Positions 15,302-22,360 of a stretch of DNA of 22,500 nucleotides are shown in pieces. The translations under genes and the position numbers were made by a program. Under the pieces are notes generated by a model. The model searched no databases. It was not told where the DNA came from and worked only from the letters and a program-made list of their open reading frames with translations. The stretch covers positions 1 through 22,500 of the forward strand of contig JAKLKB010000166.1 of the NCBI GenBank assembly GCA_023150835.1, read 5' to 3'. How positions within the stretch are numbered: position 1 is the first letter of the stretch; every line of letters begins with the position of its first letter. The stretch is from Myxococcota bacterium (GTDB lineage: Bacteria > Myxococcota_C > UBA6777).

Positions 15302-16026
15302 AACACCGAATACAGACAGTTGATCCGCCCCGGACTGGTCCACCAAGCCAACGGCGGTTATCTACTGATCGAAGCGCGCAAGCTCCTGACGCAGCCGTTT
15401 GCATGGGAAAGCCTCAAACGCGCACTCCAACAGTCTGCGATCCGCATCGAATCGCTGGAGCAGATGCTTGCGCTCAACAGCACCATCTCGCTCGAACCAC
15501 AGCCGATCCCGCTTCAACTCAAGGTGATCCTGTTGGGCGACCGAATGCTATATTACCTGCTTTCTTTGTATGATCCTGATTTTGAAACGCTTTTTAAAGC
15601 GGCGGCAGACTTTGGCGAAGAGATCGCTCGGACCTCCGAAAATCAACGCTTGTACACGAGGTTGCTTGCGACAAGATCGAGGGCTTTTTCGACTTGTGCA
15701 AAGCACGCGGTCTGACGGGGACGCAAGGCGTCTTGATCCCTGCTTCCAACGTCAAACACCTGATGTTGCGGCCCGATGTGGTGTATGCCGCGACCCAAGG
15801 ACAATTTCATGTCTATCCGATCAAGGATATCGCCCAAGGGATCGCGCTTTTGACGGGTATCCCTGCGGGTGAGATCGATGAACACGGCGCGTATCCCGAC
15901 GGCAGCATCCATGCTTTGGTGATGGCGCGACTGCGCGATCTGACGCAGAAACGCATCGCGTTTCAACACACCGAAACACAAAAATCCGTGGATCTGTCGT
16001 CAAACAAAGATCCGGATGCTCCATAA
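15302..16026 (+). pseudogene. Lon-like (LonB/YcbZ type) ATP-dependent protease remnant
   Basis: Two pieces of a Lon-related protease survive in different frames. The first (about 15302-15660) reads LIRPGLVHQANGGYLLIEAR, ESLEQMLALNSTISLEPQPI and LLGDRMLYYLLSLYDPDFET, which is the late AAA+ part of the family. The second (about 15664-16026) reads KIEGFFDLCKARGLTGTQGV, LIPASNVKHLML and IALLTGIPAGEIDEHGAYPD, the family's extreme C-terminus, ending at TAA 16024-16026. Between them the stretch carrying the catalytic-serine segment of the protease domain, roughly two hundred residues, is absent, and the join changes frame. Everything before the first piece, including both Walker motifs, is also gone. 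It cannot make a working protease. A functional copy may exist elsewhere in the genome. Confidence 0.88.
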
Positions 16027-16067
16027 GCAGGTTGAGCGGTACAAAGCAAGCTGAGAGTGCGTGCAAG

Positions 16068-16958
16068 ATGGTGGAACAAAAGCAGATCTTTGGGTCGATT
16101 CTTCCTTTTGAGCGCATCGTGATCGCGCTGGATTCTTCGCCCCATAGCGTTCAGGCCCTTGAGGCGGCCTTGACTCTTGCGAGGTTATGGGATCTCTCGA
16201 TACACGGTGTTTTTGTGGAAGACAGCCAGCTTCATTACGCTGCCGAGATATCGTTTTCCCGCGAAGTCTCTCGCTTTTCCAGTACCCCTCAACCCCACAC
16301 CGCCGTATCCATCGCCCAACAGATCGCCGCGCAACGCAACCGCATCACGCAACATTTTCAACAGTGCGCACAACGCGCAAAGATCGCGGCTTCTTTCCAA
16401 TCGCTTCGCGGCTCTGTTCGCCACATGATCGCGCAAGCTCTTTCGCCACAAGACTTGCTTGGCCTCGGTTGCGCGGGGCATTCATCCTCTCCCTCCAAAC
16501 AAGTCGGTTCCAACACCTTGCACTGGCTCACCCAAACACGTCGCGCTTTGTTGATCGCACACGAAAGCGCCCAATACGGCGAAGAGATCGCCGTATTTTT
16601 TGACGGTCAACCCGCCAGTTTGCGTGCGCTTGATATCGGGGCGGCCTTGGCCTTGCGATCGGGCCGTCAGACGATCCGCGCCTTTCTTCCGCAACAGCCC
16701 GTCGCCAACTTCGAGCAGCGTCTTGCTTTGTTGCAAGAACATACTCGCAAACTACCGTTGTCTGTGCATTTGGTGCTGTTGCCTTCGCCTGTGCTGCTTC
16801 ATCTTGTCCGAGCCATCGAAGCGCACCGATGCGGGTTTTTGTTGTTGCCCGACTCGACAGAAACATCGTCGCACGATCTTTTCCGCTGGATCGGCCTTTT
16901 GTGTTGCCCGCTGTTGGTGATCCGAGAGTCGACTATGCGAGATCCGCAGGGCGCGTGA
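16068..16958 (+). CDS. Universal stress protein (UspA superfamily)
   Basis: From ATG 16068 this is a 296-residue cytoplasmic protein; an in-frame TTG at 16032 would add 12 residues. Neither has a good ribosome site. The N-terminal half is typical of UspA domains: FERIVIALDSSPHSVQALEA (about residues 14-33) followed by RLWDLSIHGVFVEDSQL. The second half (from about residue 180, EEIAVFFDGQPASLRALDIG) looks like a second, more divergent Usp unit, making a tandem Usp. The classical nucleotide-binding GxxGxG pattern is not obvious; GLGCAGHSSSPSKQVGS (about 146-162) is the nearest equivalent. The final residues, MRDPQGA, and the TGA lie inside repeat A2, so the original C-terminus was probably different. 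Confidence 0.85.
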   Translation: MVEQKQIFGSILPFERIVIALDSSPHSVQALEAALTLARLWDLSIHGVFVEDSQLHYAAEISFSREVSRFSSTPQPHTAVSIAQQIAAQRNRITQHFQQCAQRAKIAASFQSLRGSVRHMIAQALSPQDLLGLGCAGHSSSPSKQVGSNTLHWLTQTRRALLIAHESAQYGEEIAVFFDGQPASLRALDIGAALALRSGRQTIRAFLPQQPVANFEQRLALLQEHTRKLPLSVHLVLLPSPVLLHLVRAIEAHRCGFLLLPDSTETSSHDLFRWIGLLCCPLLVIRESTMRDPQGA

Positions 16959-17049
16959 TCGCAAAACGTTAGGGGCAGCCATAGGGGGCTGCCCAAGAAT
17001 CGGGCGTCTACGTGTTCTCCTTTGTGTACGCATTACTCGGATATCGTAT
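16935..17049 (+). repeat. Family A MITE-like repeat, copy A2, overlapping the Usp gene end
   Basis: This 115-bp copy runs from ATGCGAGATCCG to CGGATATCGTAT. Its first 24 bases are coding sequence of the Usp gene and include the stop. The hairpin GGGCAGCC (16973-16980) with GGCTGCCC (16987-16994) is intact. One base separates it from copy A3. Confidence 0.88.
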
Positions 17050-17050
17050 T

Positions 17051-17165
17051 ATACGAGATCCGCCCGTAGTGTGATCGTAAAAATGTAGGGGCAGCCCCCT
17101 GTGGCTGCCCAACAATCGGGCGTCTGGGCGCTCTCCTTCGATCACAGATCACTCGGATATCGTAT
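17051..17165 (+). repeat. Family A MITE-like repeat, copy A3, in tandem with A2
   Basis: This 115-bp copy starts ATACGAGATCCGCCC and ends ACTCGGATATCGTAT. The last base coincides with the last base of the histidine kinase stop codon on the other strand. It is the most regular copy of the family and matches A1 with few differences. Confidence 0.92.
17079..17110 (-). terminator. Terminator-like hairpin of repeat A3, serving the histidine kinase
   Basis: On the minus strand GGGCAGCC (17110-17103) pairs with GGCTGCCC (17096-17089), followed after five bases by TTTTT (17083-17079). It lies about 55 bp beyond the histidine kinase stop in the right orientation. Copy A2 offers a second such hairpin further along. 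Confidence 0.5.
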
Positions 17166-18703
17166 TACTCCGAGAGATTCGAGCATTTTGAGCTTGTCTG
17201 CAAAGGAAGAGTGATCCGAAAACAAGCTCCTGTGGTGTTGCGTGTGTTGTCCGTCACTTCGAGGGTTCCGCCTGCTTCGAGCAGCGTTCGTTGACAGATC
17301 GCAAGCCCGAGGCCCACGCCTTTTCCGGGTTCTTTGGTCGTAAAAAAGGGTTCAAATATCTTTTCGCGCAGCGTTGCGGGGACGCCCGGACCGGCATCTT
17401 CGACGCAAAGCACGAGTAGGGCAGAGCCTTCTGTGGGTTGAAGCGCAGCGGACAGCCAGATCGGCCCCTTGCCCTGTGTCGCATCGGCAGCGTTGAGCAG
17501 AAGGTTGATCAAGACTTGCATCAGGGCAGAGGATTCGATGGGGACGATGGGAAGGTCAGGAGCGACTTCTTGTTGCAAGGTGGCTTGTCGAAAACGCGGT
17601 TGCAAAGACAACAACTCGATGGCTTCTTCGATGGCTTGGTTGGGCCAACAAGAAGCAGTTTGTGTTTGTTTGGGGCGTGCGTAGTCCAGCAGATCCCGAA
17701 TGATCCGATCGATGCGTTTGGCTTCTTTTTCGATGCGCTTAACAAGGTCTCGTTCGGCTTCGCTCCACGTCTCAGAAGTCGCAAGCAGATCGCTGTAGCC
17801 CATGATGGCGCTTAGTGGATTGCCGATCTCGTGCGCAACACCAGCGGCCATCTGCCCGACAGAAGACAGCTTTTCGCGTTGGATCAACTCGTTTTGGGCG
17901 CGTTGAAGGATCTTGTTGGCTTCTTGGAGGGCTTGGAGCTGCGTTTCTCGGGTGGTTTGGTGGACTTGTAAGATCGACTCCATCCCCACAAAAGAACGCG
18001 CAAGATCGCCGATCTCGTCTTGGCGCGTCACTTCGATCTCCAAGCCATCGCTGCGGCCTTTGGCTGCAAGGTGATCCATCGCGTGTCCAAGACGCTCAAG
18101 GGGTCGGACAAGACGCCTCGTAAGAAAAAAAAGTAAGATGAAGAGGATGATCGCGCAAAAGAGAAACAGGTAGATCAGAAGCAGCGTTTGATAAGCAAAA
18201 AATGCCTGTCGATCCAAGGCGATACGCCAGCGGATCCATACCGCGCCGATCTTTTTATTGGCTTCGTACAAAGGAACGCTGCGTTCCCACACTTCGCCGC
18301 GTTGTTGGGGGTCGCGCTGGATCTCAAAACGGGGGGTGGTCGCTTGGTGTGTGGTTTGGATGTAGAGGGTCTTTTCTTGTGCGCGGATCCGCCCCATCTG
18401 CCACACTAGATGTCCCCGTACATCTAGGCAAAAGGCCGCCTCAGGCTGGTGTGGGCGGATCATCCGAAGCCAACGGTGCAGCCACTGCAAACGTTGCGAG
18501 GCCGAAGCTGCGGAGATCGGGTGCGTTTGCCAGCCCACCTCCAAAAATTCCGCCATCTCTTGAAGATGTCGCCGCCGAAGCTGCATATCGCGCACCTGTG
18601 CGACGTACAGCGCAAGAAAGCTCAACCCCATCGATGCCAACAACATCACCAAACCAAGATTAAACGCCAATTGGCTGCGCAGACCATAACGAAAACTTGG
18701 CAT
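17165..18703 (-). CDS. Membrane-bound sensor histidine kinase
   Basis: This 512-residue kinase starts at ATG 18703 with a GAGAGAGG-type ribosome site. It has membrane helices at about residues 12-37 and 171-197 enclosing a periplasmic sensor of about 130 residues that I cannot assign. A HAMP linker (about 197-249), a short coiled coil and the HisKA helix follow, with the phospho-acceptor H291 in [20 protein letters not shown]. The ATPase domain shows the N box NLLLNAADA, the G1 box EDAGPGV, the F box FEPFF and the G2 box [10 protein letters not shown], so it should be active. The HEIxNPL motif is typical of NtrB-like kinases. No response regulator lies in the window, so it is an orphan. Its stop codon touches repeat A3. 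Confidence 0.94.
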   Translation of the reverse strand: MPSFRYGLRSQLAFNLGLVMLLASMGLSFLALYVAQVRDMQLRRRHLQEMAEFLEVGWQTHPISAASASQRLQWLHRWLRMIRPHQPEAAFCLDVRGHLVWQMGRIRAQEKTLYIQTTHQATTPRFEIQRDPQQRGEVWERSVPLYEANKKIGAVWIRWRIALDRQAFFAYQTLLLIYLFLFCAIILFILLFFLTRRLVRPLERLGHAMDHLAAKGRSDGLEIEVTRQDEIGDLARSFVGMESILQVHQTTRETQLQALQEANKILQRAQNELIQREKLSSVGQMAAGVAHEIGNPLSAIMGYSDLLATSETWSEAERDLVKRIEKEAKRIDRIIRDLLDYARPKQTQTASCWPNQAIEEAIELLSLQPRFRQATLQQEVAPDLPIVPIESSALMQVLINLLLNAADATQGKGPIWLSAALQPTEGSALLVLCVEDAGPGVPATLREKIFEPFFTTKEPGKGVGLGLAICQRTLLEAGGTLEVTDNTRNTTGACFRITLPLQTSSKCSNLSE

Positions 18704-18739
18704 CTCCGCCTCTCTCTCGGTATTGAAATAGATCGAAGC

Positions 18740-18896
18740 GACTTGTTGGGTTTGTTTTGGTTTTGTGGGGCTTTGCCCCACGCCCCACAAGGGACTGTCG
18801 CCCCTTGACCCCTGTGTCGGCGGGTCGAACAGATGTTTTCAAACAAACATCTCTGCCGCTTGGTGTCACGCGAACACGGGAGTTTTTGTCCACCAT
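18740..18896 (+). repeat. Family B repeat, copy B4
   Basis: It shares with B2 the GGTTTTGTGGGG start, ACTGTCGCCCCTTGACCCC, and a block near the end containing GCGAACACGG. The terminal inverted repeat is degenerate; only GACTT is left at 18740. The TGGGGC/GCCCCA hairpin near 18766-18780 is intact. It occupies the whole gap between the histidine kinase start and the end of the prepilin peptidase gene. Confidence 0.75.
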
Positions 18897-18911
18897 ACCG
18901 CTCCTGTCTGC

Positions 18912-20072
18912 TCAATAAAAAAGAAAGATCCGTCGTATCGTTTCCATCCACCACGCAACGATGCGCTCTCCCCAAAAGATCACTTCAAACGCACCAAGCG
19001 CCAAAAAAGGCCCAAAGGGGATCGCGACCCGACCCCATCCGATATCTTTTTGCGCCTCTTCCACTTGGGGCGTCTCGGAGGTCTCGGTAGATGGGGCAGC
19101 TTGGGATGTTTCGGAGGTCTCGGTAGATAGGGCAGCTTGGGATGCTTCGGATGTCTCGGTGGATGGGGCGGTTTGGGATGCTTCGGATGTCTCGGTAGAT
19201 AGGGCAGTTTGGGATGTTTGGGAGGTCTCGGTGGATAGGGCAGTTTGGGATGTTTCGGAGGTCTCGGTGGATAGGGCAGCTTGGGATGTTTCGGAGGTCT
19301 CGGTGGGTGGGGGGGAGAGGGGAGAAGGGGCTTGTTCATCCCAATCTTCAGGGACTTGTTCGCGCCATCCGAGGAGATAAAGGAAGATCGCCACGACGAC
19401 ACCTTGGACAGATGCAAGGAAGACGACTGTGAGCGTGTTTTTCCATCCGACGAAAGCCCCGATCAGTGCGAGAAGTTTCACATCGCCAAGCCCGAGACCT
19501 GTTCGTCGCAAGACCCATTCATAAAAGAGATGGATCACCAGCAAAGAACCGCCGCCCAAAGCTGCGCCCAACGCGGCGTCTTGCCACGTCGGCAACAAGG
19601 GAGGCCCAAACAAGGCGGCGGCTCCGATGGCAAGGGGGATCGTCGGAAGAGACAGGACATCGGGGATGATCCAATAAGCCAAATCGATGAACGTGATGAC
19701 GATCAACACGCAGACAAAAGCAAAGATCACGAGACTTTCCCAACGTGGCCCAAAACGCCGAACCACCGCCACCGCCATCACCGCCGTCATCAGCTCAACA
19801 AGCGGATATTGCAGAGAGATCGAGTACTTTTCGCAACGGCAACGGCCTCGCAACCAAAGGTAGCTTAAGATCGGGATGTTGTCGTACCAAGCGATCTGTT
19901 GGTTGCAACCGAAACAGATCGAGCGTGCGGGCGAAAACACAGACATCCCTTCAAGCGGGATGCGGATGATGCAGACATTCAGAAAACTTCCGACAAAGGC
20001 TCCATACACAAAAGCCATGCCGTAGAGATACAGCGGTGGAAGTTGTTCAAAGAGGTTGACGGCAAAGAGCAA
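18912..20072 (-). CDS. pilD: Type IV prepilin peptidase (A24 family) with repeat insert
   Basis: This 386-residue integral membrane protein would cleave the leader of type IV pilin-like precursors and N-methylate the new end. I chose TTG 20072, seven bases after AAGGAG (20085-20080); a longer TTG frame from 20108 includes that site. The N-terminal GSFLNVCIIRIP is typical. The zinc-type cysteines are CFGC (C53, C56) and then C78 and C80, a CxC where most relatives have CxxC. The aspartyl-peptidase sites are FID (D130, with IPD at 138) and GLGLGDVKLL (D197). Between the seventh and eighth helices about 85 residues of 12-residue repeats (STETSETSQAAL) are inserted, before the conserved IPFGPFLALGA. 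No pilin or secretion genes are in the window. It sits 67 bp after the lipoprotein gene. Confidence 0.92.
   Translation of the reverse strand: MLFAVNLFEQLPPLYLYGMAFVYGAFVGSFLNVCIIRIPLEGMSVFSPARSICFGCNQQIAWYDNIPILSYLWLRGRCRCEKYSISLQYPLVELMTAVMAVAVVRRFGPRWESLVIFAFVCVLIVITFIDLAYWIIPDVLSLPTIPLAIGAAALFGPPLLPTWQDAALGAALGGGSLLVIHLFYEWVLRRTGLGLGDVKLLALIGAFVGWKNTLTVVFLASVQGVVVAIFLYLLGWREQVPEDWDEQAPSPLSPPPTETSETSQAALSTETSETSQTALSTETSQTSQTALSTETSEASQTAPSTETSEASQAALSTETSETSQAAPSTETSETPQVEEAQKDIGWGRVAIPFGPFLALGAFEVIFWGERIVAWWMETIRRIFLFY
19066..19312 (-). repeat. 36-bp in-frame tandem repeats within the prepilin peptidase gene
   Basis: About seven units of 36 bp encode 12-residue steps of the type STETSETSQAAL. 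Variation is limited to E/Q, T/A and L/P swaps. The DNA is strongly G-rich and C-poor on the plus strand. The unit length keeps the frame open. Confidence 0.93.
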
Positions 20073-20139
20073 GTCGGGACTCCTTTTCGAGACGGCGCGT
20101 GTCCACAAGAGAAGGGTATTTCACAAAAGAAAAGCGGAT

Positions 20140-21153
20140 TTAGGGGGTTCGAGGGAAATAAAAGAGGCGGAGTTCTTTCCAAAGGGTTTTGGGATCTTGT
20201 CCCGTGACATCTTGGATGGCTTGCCAAAAAGAGAGTTTGGGGTTTTTTTGAAGGTTTCGCACGATGACCGCGAGGGCTCCGCGACTAAAGCGATCTTCGA
20301 GGTAGCCGAGTACGACCATGCTGAGGCGGATGGCGCGTTCGTGGGCGGCAGGAGGAAGTTTTTTCTGTTGGAAAAGAGACCAATATCGCTGCATCTCGTC
20401 AGGAAAAGGGCGGCCCGATTCTTCGAGGATCATGCGAAATTTGGGCAGGGCGGTTTTGTTGTATTCGGCGTCCAACATGGCGCAGATCCCGCGAAATGCA
20501 AAGTAGGCAGGGATCGCGATGCTGCGCCAAAAGTCGTCGGGATGGGGTTGGCTGTGTTGGGTGATCAGGACGCGGGTGGCGGCATCGACCAAAGCGCTGA
20601 CACGCCCGTAGTTCGAGAGGTAGGGGACTTGGTCGCTGCCTGTGTAGATCACGACCCGAGGTTCCAAGGTTTGGGGTTGAGAGAGGCGAGGCTGTTCCCA
20701 AGGGAAGATCGCATCGGATGGATCGGATTCGGGCATCAAGACGACTTGGATACGCCGCGCAAAGGGGCGATCAAGCCATTGGCGCAAAAAGGCGGTTGCG
20801 CTGTCGGCGACCACAAAAAAGCTGTGGGCGATCATGGCGTTTTCGCGTTGAAAATAGAACTCGAAGGCTTTGCTGCTGCCTTCACGTAACCAAGGTCGTC
20901 CTTGAAGGCGCACAGGTTCGGGTTGGAAGAGACGGCCCGGGAGGGGTTGGCTGATCTCGGTCCAGACGGGAAGATCGGTCGGAACCTTGACTTTGAGTTG
21001 TGCTGCGACGATCTGCTCTTTGGAGGCGGTGCTTTGTTGGTGTTCGGGAAGGCGAAAGCGTTCTTCGTCATCACAACCGAGCAAAAGGCCGAAGCAGGCC
21101 GACCATGATAGCAAAACGATCCACGAAGCGCACAGTCGCTTGGGGAGACGCAT
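20140..21153 (-). CDS. Lipoprotein resembling MA-clan peptidases but lacking the zinc motif
   Basis: This 337-residue protein starts at ATG 21153, about nine bases after GGAGG. Residues 1-26 form a lipoprotein signal with lipobox LLLGC (C27), followed by DDEE, so it should be membrane-anchored. The C-terminal part has the layout of gluzincin (peptidase MA-like) domains: VSALVDAATRVLI (185-197), PAYFAFRGICAML (215-227), then SMVVLGYLEDRFSRGALAVI and FWQAIQDVTGQDPKTLWKEL. Where active relatives have HExxH, this one has DAATR (190-194), and the expected later Glu is R221. Catalysis is therefore unlikely and the fold assignment is an inference. It is probably co-transcribed with the prepilin peptidase downstream, and is divergent from 21226. 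Confidence 0.75.
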   Translation of the reverse strand: MRLPKRLCASWIVLLSWSACFGLLLGCDDEERFRLPEHQQSTASKEQIVAAQLKVKVPTDLPVWTEISQPLPGRLFQPEPVRLQGRPWLREGSSKAFEFYFQRENAMIAHSFFVVADSATAFLRQWLDRPFARRIQVVLMPESDPSDAIFPWEQPRLSQPQTLEPRVVIYTGSDQVPYLSNYGRVSALVDAATRVLITQHSQPHPDDFWRSIAIPAYFAFRGICAMLDAEYNKTALPKFRMILEESGRPFPDEMQRYWSLFQQKKLPPAAHERAIRLSMVVLGYLEDRFSRGALAVIVRNLQKNPKLSFWQAIQDVTGQDPKTLWKELRLFYFPRTP

Positions 21154-21225
21154 TCTACTTTTCCTCCGTTGTTGAGAAACTGTTTTGCGGCGCGTCATGC
21201 GCCATCACAAGAGAGCCAAAGTACA

Positions 21226-21903
21226 TTGTTCTATCAAATCCTTCAATGGTTAACACGCCTGCGTCGCGCCTCGGCGTATCCACGCGGGTTTTTCTTTCAT
21301 GGTGTGGTGATCTTTGTATTCACGATCATTCCATTCACGCTGTGGATGCGCCGTTTGCTTGAGTCGCCTGAGGTGCGTTTGGATCGTGAGGCCTTGAGGT
21401 ACTGCCCACCTACGGCCCCTGCTGTGCTTTCGGATGTCTTGCGTTATCCCGAACGCTACCAACTGCGCCCGATCTGGTTGACGGGGATCTTGCGAGAAGG
21501 TGAGCGGCATTGTTTTCAGCGGGCTTGCGCTGCTCGGCAAGCGTGTTGTCATCCTTGCCATGCGCGGTTGCTCTTGGAGTCTGGTCCCGTTCGTCTGCAC
21601 TTGTCGGGATTACCGAAGGAAGGGGGGTTATCGTGTCAAGGAACTTCGTGTGCGATGGTTTGTGGTGCGTATCGGGTCGGACAACCTTATGCGGCGTATG
21701 GCCTGCCGCGCCTGCTGCGGGAGTTCCCCTCGCAGGGAAAGCCGATCGAATTTTCGATGAAAAGCTTTTGGGTGCAACGCCTTTGTAAGATGAATTACAC
21801 CCTACCCACAGCCCCTTACGCTCTGCCTGATCCTCGACTTCCCGCTATGCTTCGTCGCGTCCCTGTTTCCCGCCCTGCTTTGCGCCCTGTTTCGCCTCGC
21901 TGA
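21226..21903 (+). CDS. Membrane-anchored Cys-rich protein, unknown function
   Basis: I do not recognise this 225-residue protein with certainty. The start is uncertain. TTG 21226 leaves room for a promoter, whereas TTG 21169 would be only 15 bp from the opposing gene start. One membrane helix lies at about residues 21-40, then a soluble, presumably periplasmic domain. The domain has cysteines at 60, 96, 101, 107, 108, 111, 137, 142, 146 and 187. The spacing C-x4-C-x5-CC-x2-C followed by CAMVCGAYRVGQPYAAYGL suggests an OB-like, disulfide-rich or metal-binding fold seen in some Myxococcota exported proteins. That last comparison is from memory and weak. Downstream lies only repeat sequence. Confidence 0.6.
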   Translation: MFYQILQWLTRLRRASAYPRGFFFHGVVIFVFTIIPFTLWMRRLLESPEVRLDREALRYCPPTAPAVLSDVLRYPERYQLRPIWLTGILREGERHCFQRACAARQACCHPCHARLLLESGPVRLHLSGLPKEGGLSCQGTSCAMVCGAYRVGQPYAAYGLPRLLREFPSQGKPIEFSMKSFWVQRLCKMNYTLPTAPYALPDPRLPAMLRRVPVSRPALRPVSPR

Positions 21904-22000
21904 AGGGGTGGTGAGTTCTCCATGCGCAGGTATCTGGAGAATTGACCTTCCATCGGGGCGACGTTTTGTTGCGTTGAACGAGGCCTTCGTTGTGTTGGTC

Positions 22001-22073
22001 ATACGATATCCGAGTGGTGTGTGATCGTAAGATAGTGCGTAGACACCCGATTCTTGGGCAGCCACAGGGGGCG
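22001..22073 (-). repeat. Family A repeat, truncated copy A4 (reverse)
   Basis: It starts ATACGATATCCGAG at 22001 and follows the reverse family A sequence to GGGCAGCCACAGGGGGC. The match then breaks off, so half the hairpin and the other terminal repeat are missing. It is the first recognisable item in the 597-bp gene-free stretch 21904-22500, which otherwise holds D2 and C2 and no credible gene. Confidence 0.78.
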
Positions 22074-22221
22074 AACACTCGGACACATCGTCTGTAAAGC
22101 CCATCGGTCGGGGGGGGGATGGCATGGGCAGATGTCGTCTCACCCCACAGGCATCGGGTTAAGAAAAGAGACCGAACTGTCATACCGATACGAAAAAGGC
22201 CGATGTTCTGGCGCGGGTTTT

Positions 22222-22256
22222 CCCCCCTCGCCTCTGCGACAGCAGGGAGAGGGGGG
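22222..22256. repeat. Family D GC-rich hairpin, copy D2
   Basis: CCCCCCTC (22222-22229) pairs perfectly with GAGGGGGG (22249-22256) across a 19-base loop, followed by G-rich sequence. It is similar in kind, not in exact sequence, to D1. Confidence 0.55.
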
Positions 22257-22360
22257 CTGGGGGGGTGAGGGTCAAACGACGTATTGCCATTTTTTTCAAC
22301 AAAATCAAATTTTTCGTAAAAAGACGTCCAATTAGTTCGATCAAATGGTATGGGGGCAGC

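Noticed and set aside
15302-16026. Functional Lon protease, or a programmed frameshift joining its two parts
   Set aside because: The Walker motifs and the catalytic-serine segment are missing, so even a frameshift could not restore activity.
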